The notes under the pieces: model-generated
Database searches by the model: none
The model's input: only the letters and a program-made list of their open reading frames with translations
Told to the model about the DNA's origin: nothing
Shown here: positions 1-9,856 of the stretch, one piece after another
Position numbering within the stretch: position 1 is the first letter of the stretch
Layout of the letters: each line of letters opens with the position of its first letter
Assembly (NCBI GenBank): GCA_900074885.1
Contig: FJUW01000041.1
Span: 186,001 to 250,000 of the forward strand
Reading direction: 5' to 3'
Length of the DNA: 64,000 bases
Source of the DNA: Rhynchosporium graminicola
Taxonomy: Eukaryota; Ascomycota; Leotiomycetes; Helotiales; Ploettnerulaceae
Translations under genes and position numbers: made by a program

Positions 1-2
1 AG

Positions 3-68
3 GGCACAGCTAGTGGTGCCGAGAACAGGAAGTCGAAATATCGGAAGCAGAAGAAAGCTGGTAACTAA
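3..68 (+). CDS. 3' end of a lysine-rich protein (partial)
   Basis: The third forward frame is open from the window edge and ends at a TAA at 66-68. It encodes a short basic tail, GTASGAENRKSKYRKQKKAGN. Such Lys/Arg-rich C-termini are common in nucleolar and ribosome-biogenesis proteins, but nothing here identifies the family. The start and most of the gene lie to the left of the window. The other two forward frames are less protein-like. The call rests only on composition and the clean stop. Confidence 0.4.
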   Translation, partial: GTASGAENRKSKYRKQKKAGN

Positions 69-777
69 ACGGCCTTGTGTATCAAATCATATGCATCCAT
101 AGCGACGGAGTTTTGTGTGTCTGCTCAAGCTCATCGAATTTTGTATATGAAGGCCGTTTAACTGGAAATTAACACTAAATCTTTCTTCGTCTACGGATGG
201 GTTCGGGGCATCTCCTGCTGCGAAGCGGAACATTCAAGCTGTGTTTTCCACCCTCAAAAACCACTCTCCAACCCGCAATATCGACCGGCCAAAAAATCCA
301 GCATACCCAAGACTTACTACAATCGTCTGTAGCAGCATTCTAGCTATAAGCTTTAGGGGTCGTGTAATGTTAATTATATTCTTGAACTGCGTATAGTAAT
401 TTCTATTCGACGCTTCACACCAAGGCTTGATGGCCGAAGAGGATAACCCGACGCTCATCCAGTATTCCACCCGGCATCCTTCTCAATCCGAGAGACGTTC
501 TTGCTCTTCATGTTTTCAAGGAATGATCTAAGATTGGAGCGATACCCTGAATGCGCTGCAATCGAAGCCTTATTGTCCAGACAAATAATGGAGGTGGCTT
601 TGTTCTTCAACACCATCGTAAAGAATGAACTTCCAAAAGCGTACATCCATCCCCTACACCGGTATTGCCTCTACCCAGCAAATTCTGCGTATGCATAATC
701 GCTACTGCAAACCACCAAACTCTTCCCATCAGCAAACCCTCTGGTATTATTAACTTATTCCACCAAGAATCATCCCA
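69..777. other. Intergenic stretch, no gene recognised
   Basis: About 700 bases between the partial gene at the left edge and the frame starting at 778. The short frames on both strands (for example minus 234-470) have no recognisable domain, and I see no repeat or RNA gene. Confidence 0.5.
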
Positions 778-1587
778 ATGTACAAAACCTCTCATGCCTT
801 CCCCACCACCCTCGAACTCACAAAAGCAGTACTCAAACTTTCCTGCTCCCTCCAATCACTCAACCTCCCTCACGCGCTCATAGGACCCTCCGCTATCTTC
901 CTCCTCGCACAAGCTTTTTCGCTCCCCTGCCTCCTCCCAACCAACATAACGATACTCATCCAGCCCTCTGCCGAATTGTCATCCTCTTCACTCATCAACA
1001 TATTGAGTGATGAAAGCGCAGACCATCATTCCGGTTTCCTTACAAAATATAGAAACGGTATCGAATACCCATTCGTAACCGTCAAACGTCCAGCAGATGA
1101 TGTCAGAGGGGATCTACTCGTCGAATTCAGCATCGTCGATCACTGGGGATGTCACGAGAAGCGCGAGGCTTATGATTTTCGGCTACCCAGGAACGAAACC
1201 CTATCGATTGTTATGCCAGGAGGCGAGAGAATCCCACTCATAAATCCCGAATGGTGACTCCGCCAGAAGATACAATCATGGAACAGTCTCTCCTTAATCC
1301 ATATCAAGGAGAAGCGGGACGAGGAGAGGTACATCAGGACTCTAGTCGATATTCTGGGATGTATGAGATTGAAGAGAGTTGAGATTCGAGGGAGGCAGGA
1401 GATTGAGGAGTTGAGGTGCCTGGTGAGGGGTACGGATGAGGATCGGGAAGTTTTGGGGAGTGTGATTGAATGCCCGGAGGTTTTTGGGCCGTGGTGGAGA
1501 CTGCGTTGGGTAAGGGCTTTGGGCGTGGTGGGAGGGCTGATTGTCCTGATTTCCGTACTGGGATTTTGGGGCAGTGATAATAGTTAG
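778..1587 (+). pseudogene. Nucleotidyltransferase-like gene split by an in-frame TGA
   Basis: One reading frame runs from the ATG at 778 to the TAG at 1585-1587 (269 sense codons) with a single interruption, a TGA at 1255-1257. Upstream is a 159-codon part with the pattern of the fungal uncharacterised nucleotidyltransferase-fold proteins (helix ending SLNLPHALIGPSAIFLLAQ, then a TNITILIQP strand). Downstream, without any frame change, comes LRQKIQSW, a charged helical region, and a C-terminal hydrophobic segment GVVGGLIVLISVLGF near codons 248-262. In relatives as I remember them, the 'NPEW-L-hydrophobic-x-K' helix continues straight through this point, so the TGA falls inside the conserved domain. 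A GT at 1254 pairs with an AG at 1308, but the 55-base excision would shift the frame. It may be a nonsense pseudogene, a sequencing error, or a leaky stop (context TGA-C). The family call is tentative. Confidence 0.5.
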
Positions 1588-1631
1588 GTAGGGAGTGGCT
1601 GAACATTTATTTTTGTAAGCTGTACTATTAT

Positions 1632-1922
1632 CTAATCCTCCTTCGTCACAGAGTCAAAGTTGATACCCAAGGCTTCCCCAATCTTGGCATTATCGGACTG
1701 CAATGTTCCATTGTCAAACAGCAAAGGTTGTCCTTGGTTAAGATTAATTAAGTAATCACGTAAGAGTTCCAAGTCAAGACAGCATCTCCCAAGTGCTTCG
1801 CGCGACATCAACACCTCGTCTAATACATGAAAGTAAACAATCATGTGCGTTAAGACGTCATGCCGCGGTGGTTCGTCGTCAGCCAAGCTACCCCACACTT
1901 TACCGAATCCATGCTCCCCCAT
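1632..1922 (-). CDS. Hypothetical protein, 96 aa
   Basis: A complete ATG-to-stop frame on the minus strand. Its composition is protein-like, with alternating hydrophobic and charged residues around LTHMIVYFHVLDEVLMSREA and an acidic, helical C-terminus ending SVTKED. There is no recognisable domain, no signal peptide and no membrane segment. It sits convergent to the split frame at 778-1587. It could be the last exon of a longer gene, or a chance frame. Confidence 0.28.
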   Translation of the reverse strand: MGEHGFGKVWGSLADDEPPRHDVLTHMIVYFHVLDEVLMSREALGRCCLDLELLRDYLINLNQGQPLLFDNGTLQSDNAKIGEALGINFDSVTKED

Positions 1923-2068
1923 GCTCCCACGTGCCTAGCCCGATACCCTTCAGTCAAAAGTTCAACCAAACAACTTGGAGGGAATCTCATTGTCGGTCAT
2001 TATCACCGATGTTCATAGTAATACACCACGAGAGTAACAAACAAGAAGCAGCAGTAGCACAAGCCGAA

Positions 2069-2594
2069 ATGTTCAATTCTTTGCAACCATCCAGACCGAA
2101 GGTACATATTCTCCACCTCCGCTCCGATCGTCTACTATTAAGGGTGAAGTCATGTCAACAAACTATAACATTAAATCCCAAGAGCGTACCTATAGGAAGT
2201 TTAGCTAACAAGCCTTCAGCTCCTTCACCATCAACCGCCCCCTCCAACAAACCAACAAGGGCAACGCCGCACATCCTCAACCCTCTCCTCTCTTCTGCCT
2301 CAGCTCCCACCAAACAGCACCTCTTCCACATATCAACCTCCCCGTCCGCGTAATCAAATCGAAGCCATGCCACCAACACCGGTCCAACAACCCGCATTAC
2401 GCAATCCAATCTTAGCGCCTCAGCAGATGGTCCCCGATGCGTCGAAAAGACATCCGGTGTTTTTTACAGATAGGTTGAAGAAAGCGCCCATGGGTGTGAC
2501 AACGGGTGGTGGAGCTTGGTCTAGTCCTGTTGCGGATGGATATATATTCAATGATGGGGCGAGGAGGAGGGGAGAGGGGGATGTGAAGCTGTAA
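2069..2594 (+). CDS. Small hypothetical protein, two exons
   Basis: Proposed exons are 2069-2101 and 2220-2594, joined across an intron with donor GTACAT, a GCTAAC branch point at 2204-2209 and a TTCAG acceptor. The phase closes into 135 residues. An in-frame ATG at 2009 would add 20 residues. The N-terminal two thirds is Pro/Gln/Ser-rich and probably disordered. The last 50 residues, from HPVFFTDRLKKAPMGVTTGG to the end, look more constrained. I do not recognise the family. Without the splice the second frame has no good start upstream of 2367. Confidence 0.35.
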
Positions 2595-3022
2595 GGGAGT
2601 GCAACACGGGACTGTGATGGAAATGGAGATGGATAATGGGCGATTGCAATGGGATCGAGGTTGGGAAAAGTTTAGTGAACAGGCGTTGTGAATTTATAGA
2701 TGCTGTGATACGAGTGTCGGAACGTCTTCACAAGGAGTTTTGGCTTTGAAGAGCACAAATGGACATGGGAATGAAATTCATCGAATATGGTGCCGATGGA
2801 ACAAGGACTGACAGCAAGTCTTGATTTTGCTATGGTCTGTTATCAAGGAAAGACCATGCGTCTGCCTTAAAAGGAGAAGAATTAAGCTAATGGTATATAT
2901 AACTCACCCCGGGAGAACTAAAGTTTCGCCCGGACTTCTCGTGGTACATCAAACCCTATTTTGTGGTATTGTACAAGCGCCTGCGAGTATAAGCAATCCG
3001 ATCCCGAAATTCTGGTCTGCCT
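2595..3022. other. Intergenic stretch, nothing recognised
   Basis: A stretch of 430 bases between two convergent 3' ends. No repeat, RNA gene or supported frame was seen. Confidence 0.5.
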
Positions 3023-3818
3023 TCAACCAACACATTTCGACCAACCCGGCAAACCGCACCCGAAACCTACGAATAAGTAGATCAAGAAAATGACCACCAG
3101 TGTCAGCAAAGCCATAAGCTTGACATTCTTCCACCACATCTTCCTCCTCAATCCCCTGCTCCTAACTCTGAAATCATGAGCACTGCCTCCCAGCCTGTCA
3201 GTCTTATCAACCAAAAGATCAATTCTCTCGCCTCTCTCCAAAAGACTTTCAATATTCTGGCTCATAATTCCCCTTACATTATCAATCTCTCCCTGAACAT
3301 TCGAAATCGCATCTTCCTTCCCAGCTTTCGTAGTTCCATAATCCACCATCAACTTCTTTAACTCGCTATTGAAGCTGCCAGCACCATAGTTCGGCAAGCT
3401 GGCGAAATCCGTGCTTTCTGGCGCATGTTGTGCCAAGAACCTTTTTTTAATCTCGAAAAGGAAGCCAAATGGGATGCGTCGTCCTAGGGAAGAGGCGGCG
3501 ATGACAAGATATGTTAGGCCGCCAGCGGAAGCGGTAGAGGGTGAGTATTCAGATGGAGCATCGGCGATGTAATGGATGAAGTTGTTGTTGTGGGTGTAAG
3601 TCAGCTTTTGGGCTGTTTTGTGCTCGATTTTAGGTAGCACAAGAGAGGCTAGGGAGGAGGTCTGGGAGGATGCTGATGCGGTGTGTTCAGCGAGGATAGT
3701 GGTGTTGTGGGCTATGCAAGCACTATAGATTATGGGTTAGTACTAGAAGAGAGAGGATTAGTAGTAGAAGCAGTACTAACTAGAGGAGGGGAGTTGGTGG
3801 TGAAGATGAGGACGCCAT
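3023..3818 (-). CDS. nyv1: Vacuolar R-SNARE, Nyv1/VAMP7-type (longin domain)
   Basis: An R-SNARE for fusion at the vacuole/late endosome, by family. Exon 1 is 3818-3781 and exon 2 is 3722-3023, with a 58-base intron (donor GTTAGT, acceptor TATAG). The phase closes to 245 residues. The N-terminus MASSSSPPTPLLYACIAHNT leads into a longin (profilin-like) domain of about 130 residues. The R-SNARE helix follows around residues 150-205, including RGERIDLLVDKTDRL with the zero-layer arginine, then SAHDFRVRSRGLRRKMWW and one C-terminal membrane anchor (LMALLTLVVIFLIYLFVGFG) with a short lumenal tail. Length and order fit VAMP7-like proteins of filamentous ascomycetes. An unspliced start would leave only a non-ATG start at 3640, within the longin domain. 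It is divergent from the SUV3 helicase gene, with 572 bases between the two starts. Confidence 0.9.
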
Positions 3819-4390
3819 TTTGCTGTCCTTTCAATTTACGAGCATGCAATGCAATAGAATGCAATCCGATCCAATCTGCTTGGCTATGAGGTTTCTATGT
3901 CTGGTCTTTTCCGATGATAATAATAAGTCTGTCTACTCGAAGACCAGCAGTGCGGAGGTTGATGTTTTGAACTTGACGTTGGAGGCTGAAGCGAAGAATG
4001 TGGAAGGGTGTGGTGGGGTATGAAGATGGCAGTCAGGTTGATTTGGAGTCTGGAGATGATGTTGAAGTTGGAATTGAAGACGAAGTTGGCGTTTGATGAA
4101 GTTTAAATGACGCACGCCCGCAGGCTCAAGTTTCAAGTGCCAAGCCCGGGAACGGACAATCTACATGCCGTGCCGATCGGATCTCTCAAAAAAAATGTAC
4201 GGTTCACGATTCAATGCATCGAGCATCTCGTCAGGACTCAGCCAAAGCCAGGGTCAGCAGATGAAGTGGTATTTCACCATCTCCATCTTCATCTCCATCG
4301 CCCCGCCACTGTCCATGCCCTGCCCCCCATGAACCCTCTTCGAAATCAACGCAATCGAAACCGAAATCGAAAATTCCTTCCGCAGAAGTA
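3819..4390. promoter_or_regulatory. Divergent intergenic region, nyv1 / suv3
   Basis: The two starts lie head-to-head 572 bases apart, so both promoters must be here. I see no element that I can name with confidence. Confidence 0.4.
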
Positions 4391-7250
4391 ATGCCCTTGG
4401 CCATCCGCAAAGGCGGGCGTTGTGGTTTCTCTTCGTTCAGATCGGTATACTTACAATCCTCACTAAGATCACGAATCCAGAGGATCCAAATCACACCAAC
4501 CCGCTACAATGGGGTACGCTATCGCACATCCGGCTCCTCGCGAACAGTCCAGCTTGAACAGAGGCAGCAGCAAAACTTGGTAGGCATCTCACTCCTACAG
4601 ATCATGATTCGGACTGAGTTTGGACCTTTAGCCCATTCGACGAATTGGAAGACCAGGTGCAATGCGAAGCGACCCGCGGGATTTCAGAGACGGAAGATCT
4701 GTTAGAGTTGGATCCTATAAAGACAGATTAAGAGAAGATGGCCTGGTCGATGCAAAGGAAACCACTTATGGTGTCTTTGGGCGACTTCTACTCGAGCAAA
4801 CCCACCGACTCGAGTTTTCCTTGAAGTACAAAGAATGGGCATCAGTGGAACCATGGGGTATCAAGACACACGAAGAGCTAGAGAAGTACTTCACAGTCTT
4901 CAGGATGACACTCAAAGCTGCCATGGATCTTGCAGAGAAAGGAAAGATCTATGAACAAAATAACCCACTATTCTACAAAATGCGCCAGGTTTTCGTCGCA
5001 GGAGGGGTGCACGGGCTTACAGATGCAATGAAATACGCATTCTTCAGTGAAATCGCGACTACCAATTTTACTCCCCATCATCGGGCGAATCAGGAAAAGC
5101 TCGCTGATCTTCGATACCCTCTAGAATGGTACCCCGCGACAAGAGCCTTGCAGAGAACTGTACATCTCCATATTGGACCCACCAATTCTGGCAAGACCTA
5201 CCAGGCTTTACAAAGGTTAGAAGCGGCCGAGTCTGGTATATATGCAGGACCACTACGATTACTCGCACACGAAGTGTACACTCGATTGAATGCGAATGGC
5301 AAAGCATGTGCCTTGATTACTGGTGAGGAGCGCCGTATACCTGAGAATTACGATAAAGTTATGAATAGCTGTACTGTGGAGATGGTTCCGCTGAATGCCA
5401 AAGTCGATGTAGCAGTCATTGATGAGATTCAGATGATGGGTGACACCGAGCGTGGCTGGGCCTGGACTCAGGCCTTTCTAGGAGTTCAGGCCAAGGAAGT
5501 CCACCTTTGTGGCGAGGTACGTACGAGAAAAATAATAACAGAGCTCTGTGCTGCAATGGGAGATAAGCTGGTAGTCCATGAGTATGAGCGACTGAGCCCG
5601 TTGAAGACGCAGAAGAATAGTCTTGGACGATTAGAGAACCTTGAGAAAGGGGATGCCATCATCTTGTTCTCCCGCGTTGCAATCCATGCCATGAGATCAG
5701 AAGTTGAGAGGATCACTGGGAAGCGGTGTGCAGTCGTCTATGGCTCTCTTCCCCCGGAAACTCGCGCTCAGCAAGCCGCTCTTTTCAATGACCCCAACAA
5801 TGACTATGACTTTCTCGTTGCCAGTGATGCCGTTGGAATGGGTTTGAATTTGAGCATAAAACGGATCATATTCGAATCGACAACAAAGTACGACGGCGTG
5901 GCCTTTCAAACGATCAAACCGTACGAAATCAAGCAAATCGGCGGAAGAGCTGGAAGGTATAAGACTGCCCAAGAAGCAATTGACAAGGGGGTTTCGGCTG
6001 CTTCTGACAAGGATACTTCGGACGATCCGGAACCTCTTGCACTGGACATCGCCAAAAATCCCCCAAAGAGTGTGGGCTATGTCACCACATTAAATAGATT
6101 CGATCTCACTGTTGTTCAGCAGGCAATGGAAAGGGAAGTAGAACCATTAGCGTCAGTGGGGATCTTTCCGCCGGCCGAAGTTTTAATGCGATTTGCGAGT
6201 TATTTCCCGCCAAAGACACCTTTCAGTTATATCGTCCTGCGTCTACACGACTTGGCCTCGATTCATTCGCACTTCCACCTATGCCGCCTCAAAGAGCAAA
6301 TCCAGATAGCCGATCTCATTCAAGAATTTGACATGTCAATCATGGATCGAATTACCCTCATGAGCTCCCCCGCAAGCATGAGAGATCCTGGATTCCCACA
6401 CGTTATCAAGGAGTTGGCGCGATGCATTGCAGAGCAGAAGGCAGGATCGATCTTAGAAATGAAGACTTTCGATCTGGACCTTATAGACAAAGACATCCAT
6501 GATGACACGGAAGGTACCAAGGGTTATCTGAAAAAGGCAGAGTCTTTGCATAGAGCTATCACGCTCTATCTGTGGCTGAGTTACCGCTTTGCGGGTGTGT
6601 TCACTAGCCAGGCCTTGGCGTTCCATATCAAGTCGTTGATTGAGGCAAAGATTGATCAGTGCCTTTCAGAAGTCACATACGATAGGGCTGCAAGGCAAAA
6701 GGCCTACCATATGGGATTGAAGGCGGCAAAGGCAGCGGCTAAAGAGGCCGCGATCTTATCGGCATCTTTTCTCGACCCTGAAGCAAATCACCCTTCGTCG
6801 AGTGAACAATCTGGCACTTCGGATAGCACGTCGTCTGAGTTACAGGCATCGACATCGGGACTAGACGACAAGCTGGACGAAGCAGAACGTGATGGGGTAC
6901 TCGAGAAGAGAAATGAGTACAAGCCAGGACAACACCTGGAAAAACTAGATCACATCGCCGAAGATGATCGCCTCGGCGCAGAAACTGCAGAAATGGAGGC
7001 GAGGGAGGAGAAGCGTCATGATTTGGAGGACTCGCCGGCTTCAGATGGTAATATTCCAATGACTCCGGAAGATTTGGAGGAGCAGCTGCTGGGGAGAGAC
7101 AGCAGTCTCACGATATCCGATGCAGATATTGCAAGCGAGCTGAAGGATGTCGACGTGAATACCACGACTTCAGAGCCATTCCCAGACTCTGCTACTTCGG
7201 AAGTTGAGACTGATGGACGAAGGTCGGAGACTGCGGACTCTCGATCATGA
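4391..7250 (+). CDS. suv3: Mitochondrial ATP-dependent RNA helicase SUV3
   Basis: SUV3 is the helicase of the mitochondrial RNA degradosome (partner of the Dss1 exoribonuclease in yeast). Exon 1 is 4391-4579 and exon 2 is 4632-7250. The 52-base intron has donor GTAGGC and acceptor TTTAG. Phase 0 gives 935 residues. The N-terminus is Arg-rich and free of acidic residues, typical of a mitochondrial presequence. Motifs seen are Walker A GPTNSGKT (about residue 245), DEIQ (about 327) in place of DEAD, and motif VI QIGGRAGR (about 498). These are followed by the SUV3 C-terminal helical domain ending near KIDQCLSEVTYDRAARQKAY. After that come about 170 residues that are acidic, Ser/Thr-rich and likely disordered, beyond the usual core. 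The domain order is diagnostic, so the call is firm. Confidence 0.96.
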
Positions 7251-8753
7251 CAATATCACCATTGTACAACATTTATGTATACAGACATCCACAGAGATGC
7301 TTGGGACTACGGGATGAAATCATGTAATCATAGAATATTTGGTGTTCAGCTTAGGGTCATGGCCCAGACAGTACTTCAGAACTAGCTGTAGGAATATTAG
7401 ATGATTTGACGAGACAATATAAGGAAGGATATTTGGGAACGCTGTACGATCGACAGACTTGGACCTTTAGAATGAATTGTGTTCTGGTACTTGGACATGA
7501 CTAATTCGATCACCTGAGTGTTTCAAGTCACCCGCTTCTGCTACATCAATGCTGGGTTTATTTACTAGTGGCTAGGCGAGGAGTGCAACACGCTAGACAA
7601 ACCATCTATCTATCCACTCATAAATGGCTTCCTGACATGTTTTACAAAGAAAAGAGCTCTCGTCCCCTGAATCCAAGAGTCAGGCTTCAGCAAAGTCTCG
7701 TCGCCGTATTGGCAGTCCGTACCCTATTTCTAGAAACCTCTACGTTTCCAACTCTCCAACGACCAGGGGTGATTGAGACAAAGCCATGATGATAATTTTC
7801 GCCCACAAATGTCCCGTACATCATTTCACGATGGGACAACCAGACTGGGATTTTTTTTTTTGATTTTTTTTGGCCAGCTCCCGTACCGTACAATAAGAAA
7901 CATCGATGTATGTCCGCGAGGCTGTAGAACATCCAGGTAGTAGTCCTCCCATCTTGCCACAATGCTTGGTAGCATTGTCAAGCTCAAGCTCTGAAGGTCC
8001 GACCCGGACGAATATGCGCGGTGGAATTAAGGGGTTCAGGAGATGGGTCAGCAGTCCTACGGGATGCGGAGTGCATCACAGGGCGGACACGTCTGATCCA
8101 TCACGGCAATCAATCTACCATTCATCCCGCTGCGGTGGACGGTTGTCCAAATGCAAATGATGGTGCTACGTCGCTTACGGCCAATCCATCCCAGGCATCG
8201 TGGACCTTGAGAAGGAAAATGGATATAGTACCAGAAACGTGATGGACAATTGACGACCACACGACGTCGTGTACTGCCTTTCGGACAGGTCAGCCGTCCT
8301 ACTGTAGTCTACACTTGGGCGCATCAGCTTGGCTTGGCCGGCTCACGAGAATACGGGTAGCTACTTTCACGGGAGATTCGAGAGAGCAGGCGAGAGGCGG
8401 GACCCAAGGATCAGTCTCATGTCTACGGACATCGTATGTATAAGCGTGCGGATACATGCATAACATGGTGGGTCCATTCATACCTAAGTTTGCTTGCTTA
8501 CCTTAGTTACATACCTATGTGCACATGACATGGATGGAAGATATGGGGTAGTGGGGTGGTGGGGTAGGGGCATGTAGGTACAAGCAGAGCGAGCACCTAC
8601 AGTAGGAAGGAAGCATCATCACCTGATAGATATTCTTTCTGCAAACGTGCAGATGCAGGTGCGTGCAGGTGCAGGTGCAGGCAGATCCGGATATTGAATT
8701 GTTCCAGGACTTCTCGCGATTGTTGAGGGTATTTCTGGAAAAGGAATATGGAT

Positions 8754-8777
8754 GGACGGACGGACGGACGGACGGAC
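8754..8777 (+). repeat. (GGAC)6 microsatellite
   Basis: Six perfect tandem GGAC units are read directly. A looser GCAGGT/GCAGGTGCAG tract lies just upstream at about 8640-8685. Confidence 0.9.
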
Positions 8778-9092
8778 GCAAATACAATCTTCTCAAGAAT
8801 GAATAGTGTATATGTAAGTGTCCCCCCTACTTGGTATCATACGGAGTCTGTCTACTTAGGTACCGAGGTATCCCTGCGGCCTCACTCATCAGTCATGATA
8901 CGTAGGGGGGGGGACAGTCAAGTCAGTATGAATGAAGTATTTGAGTTTGATAATTTGAGTGTGAGGACACTACAGTAGGATACCTACCTCGCCTTTCTAC
9001 CTTTATGGACGCCCGGTGGTCATAGCTCCGCTCCTCCACTTATAGTATAAGTGAGTACTTACTTATTTGTAAACCCTCCAGCTTCCCAACCA

Positions 9093-9130
9093 GGTTTAGG
9101 TTTAGGTTTAGGTTTAGGTTTAGGCTTAGG
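9093..9130 (+). repeat. (GGTTTA)n hexamer tract, telomere-like
   Basis: Five perfect GGTTTA units are followed by one GGCTTA variant. The unit resembles but does not match the usual fungal telomere repeat TTAGGG, since it has two G and three T. Nothing around it suggests a chromosome end. Confidence 0.85.
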
Positions 9131-9170
9131 CTGGCATCCTCAACAAAACCAATTGCGACTGTATTTATGG

Positions 9171-9189
9171 AATGAATGAATGAATGAAA
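9171..9189 (+). repeat. (GAAT)n microsatellite
   Basis: Four perfect GAAT units and a partial fifth. Confidence 0.85.
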
Positions 9190-9474
9190 GGATGCTGCAA
9201 CTTCCTCTTTGAGGGCTTCGTATGACCAAGCCATGTCGTGCGTGCTATACCAAAGTTATACCATAATCTACCTACCTACACACTCGACACACGCACGCAC
9301 GCTCACGTAAGACTGTACACACCAACGGCATCACGGCCCGTTGTCCTCCCTGCACGCCGCGCCAAAGTGCCGAAGTATAGGCGGTCTGGTCAGGTCAGGT
9401 ACGGAAGTAAAAGTAAAAAAAAGTACGGTGAGTCCGGATGCCCTAATCTGGCCAAAGCATTGATTGATTGGCCT

Positions 9475-9504
9475 GGGCCGGGGCCGGGGCCGGGGCCGGG
9501 GCCG
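9475..9504 (+). repeat. (GGGCCG)5 hexanucleotide repeat
   Basis: Five perfect GGGCCG units lie about 350 bases upstream of the beta-glucosidase start. Each junction creates CCGGGG, which fits the CreA/CRE1 consensus SYGGRG. Whether it is bound is inference. Confidence 0.9.
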
Positions 9505-9543
9505 GTCTGGGAGCAGTACCTAGATACTCGTAGTGAGTAGTTC

Positions 9544-9586
9544 GTAGGTAGGTAGGTAGGTAGGTAGGTAGGTAGGTAGGTAGGTA
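9544..9586 (+). repeat. (GTAG)n microsatellite
   Basis: A perfect GTAG tract of 43 bases, the longest tetranucleotide repeat in the window, about 270 bases upstream of the beta-glucosidase start. Confidence 0.92.
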
Positions 9587-9716
9587 CTTAGGTAAATAGT
9601 ATCTTTCAGGGTCTTCGATGACTGCAGGCATTGCATTGCATTGCATCGCATTCCAGATCTCATTTGTCTTACATTGGCCCACCGGAAGCCGGAGGTCTTT
9701 CCTTTAACAAGGGCAT

Positions 9717-9742
9717 TGCCATTGCTATTGCTATTGCTATTC
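9717..9742 (+). repeat. (ATTGCT)n tract
   Basis: Tandem ATTGCT units lie about 120 bases before the beta-glucosidase start. A related GCATT tract is at about 9628-9651. Confidence 0.8.
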
Positions 9743-9856
9743 ATGGCCTTTCTTTCACCTGCCCCCTCGCATTCATTCACTCATTTATTATCGCATGCTC
9801 ACCCTCTTACTTGAGTCTCAATTGATTCTCATCCTGCTCAGCTAACCACCTTAACA

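Larger units (their letters stand above)
7251..9856. other. 2.6-kb intergenic region, rich in simple repeats
   Basis: No gene could be supported on either strand. From about 8640 onward the DNA is a succession of different short tandem repeats (listed separately). The last part is the promoter region of the beta-glucosidase gene starting at 9857. A T-rich run lies at 7850-7870. Confidence 0.55.

Noticed and set aside
1254..1308. Intron that would remove the in-frame TGA at 1255
   Set aside because: GT at 1254 and AG at 1308 give 55 bases, which shifts the downstream frame. The downstream sequence fits only without a shift.
9093..9130. GGTTTA repeat as a telomere or interstitial telomere
   Set aside because: The unit differs from TTAGGG, there are only six copies, and intact housekeeping genes lie on both sides.
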